A stretch of 64,000 bases of DNA, taken from Onchocerca volvulus. Lineage: Eukaryota > Nematoda > Chromadorea > Rhabditida > Onchocercidae. The translations under genes and the position numbers were made by a program. The notes under the pieces were generated by a model. That model was not told the DNA's origin, did not search any database, and was given only the letters and a program-made list of their open reading frames with translations. This document shows, piece by piece, positions 62,701 to 64,000 of this stretch. Position 1 is the first letter of the stretch, and each line of letters starts with the position of its first letter. The stretch is taken from assembly GCA_000499405.2 (NCBI GenBank), contig HG738138.1, forward strand, positions 6,384,888 through 6,448,887, given 5' to 3'.

Positions 62701-64000
62701 AATCATTACTTTAAGATTCAGCAAACTGAGAAGGTTCAGATACGTGAAGAAACACACATCGTACGTCATATAATCATACACAATAAACATTTACTCATGT
62801 ATTTACTTACATTCTGTTCTATTTATAGCATTTCAAGATTTGGGCAATAATTAGTTATTGAAAACTCTGTTGATTATATGACGCTCATGTAACATTCAAT
62901 TCTTGTCTTTTTATAAAATTCGATACAAGCATTATCAATGTATTTATATTATACGAGTCTATTCAGTGTTTTAAATAACTGACACTTGAGCTATTTTCAA
63001 TTTCTGATAGTCTATTTCGCAATTTTTTTGGTAAGAGGATTTTTATTTGCAAATTTCTGACTAGTTACAACTGATTTGCAACACATGTTGAGAGTATAAC
63101 GTCTTTATCAGACTCTGTATCATTTTAATCTTCCCTTTCGGCAACTCACTTTTAGTTTACTTTATCTGATATAAAAATATTCTCTTGTTATAGCGAAGAA
63201 ATCTGATTTTTTTATTGTTGAAAAGAAACCAGGTGATAAAGTCTTCAATCAACTCTGATTTCCAACAAAGCATAAACAAAACATGACCTTTTATATCGGA
63301 CCTATTTAGGTATTTATCTGGGCTGTAGTCCTACTTTCTCGGTTTAATATCTGTAAAGAGAAAGCGATTTAAACATATTGTGAATAGATGAAGAGATTGA
63401 TGCAGAAAGCGTGAGCAATAATTTCCCGACATCAAACTGATGAATAATCAGATAGTTAAATAATAGTTATGCAAATGTTTGTTCTACGCTTCCTTTAAAT
63501 TTATAGATACCTTGATTCTGTGTGTTACAGATTTTTGTACAACTGCAGTACACAAATGCATCCAGATTTGCGTATTCTTGATCGTAAAATTTTATCAATT
63601 TGAAAACTCTTCGGATCCTATTAACGCATTTTATAAAAAACAACATTTTGACGATATATTCCGCAAAACTTAAATAGTGGAAAGTTTTCTTGATAATCAA
63701 TTTTCTAATATTTTCATGGAAATGTTAATAAGTATTCACGCAAGGACATCACTGTATGTGTGCGTACAATCTATCTTTTTAATTTTTCTTTTTTATTTAT
63801 TATTTTTAAAATTTCAATAACTTTTGCAATTGAACTTTGATGTTGAGTTAAGGCAAGATTAACGTTATATGACTAGCTGAAGGATGGAAATATTGAGATT
63901 AAGTTGTTAGAGAAGTCTAAAAAGCAAATTAGTGCTTGATCAAGTAGAGTTACATAAAGTATCATATTATGTTAACCTGATTTAAGAACAATGACCATTT
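59728..64000. other. AT-rich DNA with only weak exon candidates
   Basis: No gene can be supported. The best candidates are the two exon-like segments near 62697-62760 and 63200-63258 (+), and a region at 60920-61147 open on both strands (plus MAMAIEGVKLIDFEIVVG; minus CFNGRPISIYQADIYAIK). T-rich runs occur at 62091-62101 and 62511-62527. It may contain long introns of the gene starting at 56492, whose last found exon ends in a strong donor. Confidence 0.4.

Noticed and set aside
1..64000. tRNA, rRNA and CRISPR-like arrays
   Set aside because: Scanned by eye for T-loop GGTTCRA motifs with paired arms and for regularly spaced repeats. Isolated GGTTCGAATC-like words (for example near 33730) lack cloverleaf pairing, and no spaced array was seen.

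Overview
The window looks like a piece of a spirurid (filarial-type, clade III) nematode genome. It is AT-rich (roughly two thirds A+T). Its genes are broken into small exons with short TTTCAG-like acceptors, and two genes have an acceptor-like site just upstream of the first ATG, as expected for spliced-leader trans-splicing. The four recognisable gene products are metazoan: Egalitarian, CRELD, NHERF and an NK-class homeodomain protein. No RNA gene, CRISPR array or bacterial operon was seen.

Layout. 1-7.2 kb: no supported gene; one 40-bp direct repeat. 7.2-10.9 kb (-): an Egalitarian-like gene with a degenerate DEDD exonuclease domain, assembled from nine exons with matching phases. 10.9-17.6 kb: AT-rich, nothing convincing. 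17.66-18.05 kb (-): a 119-codon ORF of uncertain status. 18.27-18.39 kb: compound CA-type microsatellite. 18.75-22.44 kb (+): a CRELD gene with two alternative last exons, one giving two membrane segments and one giving a soluble tail ending in MDEL.

24.4-31.9 kb is a transposon graveyard. A frameshifted Helitron (Rep plus the start of its helicase) is split by an insertion of about 2.3 kb. Three copies of a dispersed repeat, LTR-like sequences and a 51-bp-arm hairpin accompany it. 34.5-45.4 kb (+) holds the 3' part of an NHERF/NRFL-1 gene: one PDZ domain and a C-terminal ERM-binding-like tail; no first PDZ domain was found. 47.1-48.6 kb (+) holds an NK-type homeobox gene, most like the NK7 group, with an eh1-like motif.

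50.1-55.6 kb (-) holds a cysteine-rich, probably extracellular protein of unknown family, rebuilt from five phase-consistent exons. 56.5-59.7 kb (+) holds a chain of four small phase-consistent exons of another unknown gene, probably divergently transcribed. 59.8-64 kb has no confident gene.

The genes do not form an operon or an obvious pathway: they differ in orientation and role (RNA localisation, ER protein maturation, cortical scaffolding, transcription). All gene models are manual splice reconstructions and end points may shift by a few codons. Exon frames were checked for phase, but no database search was possible.
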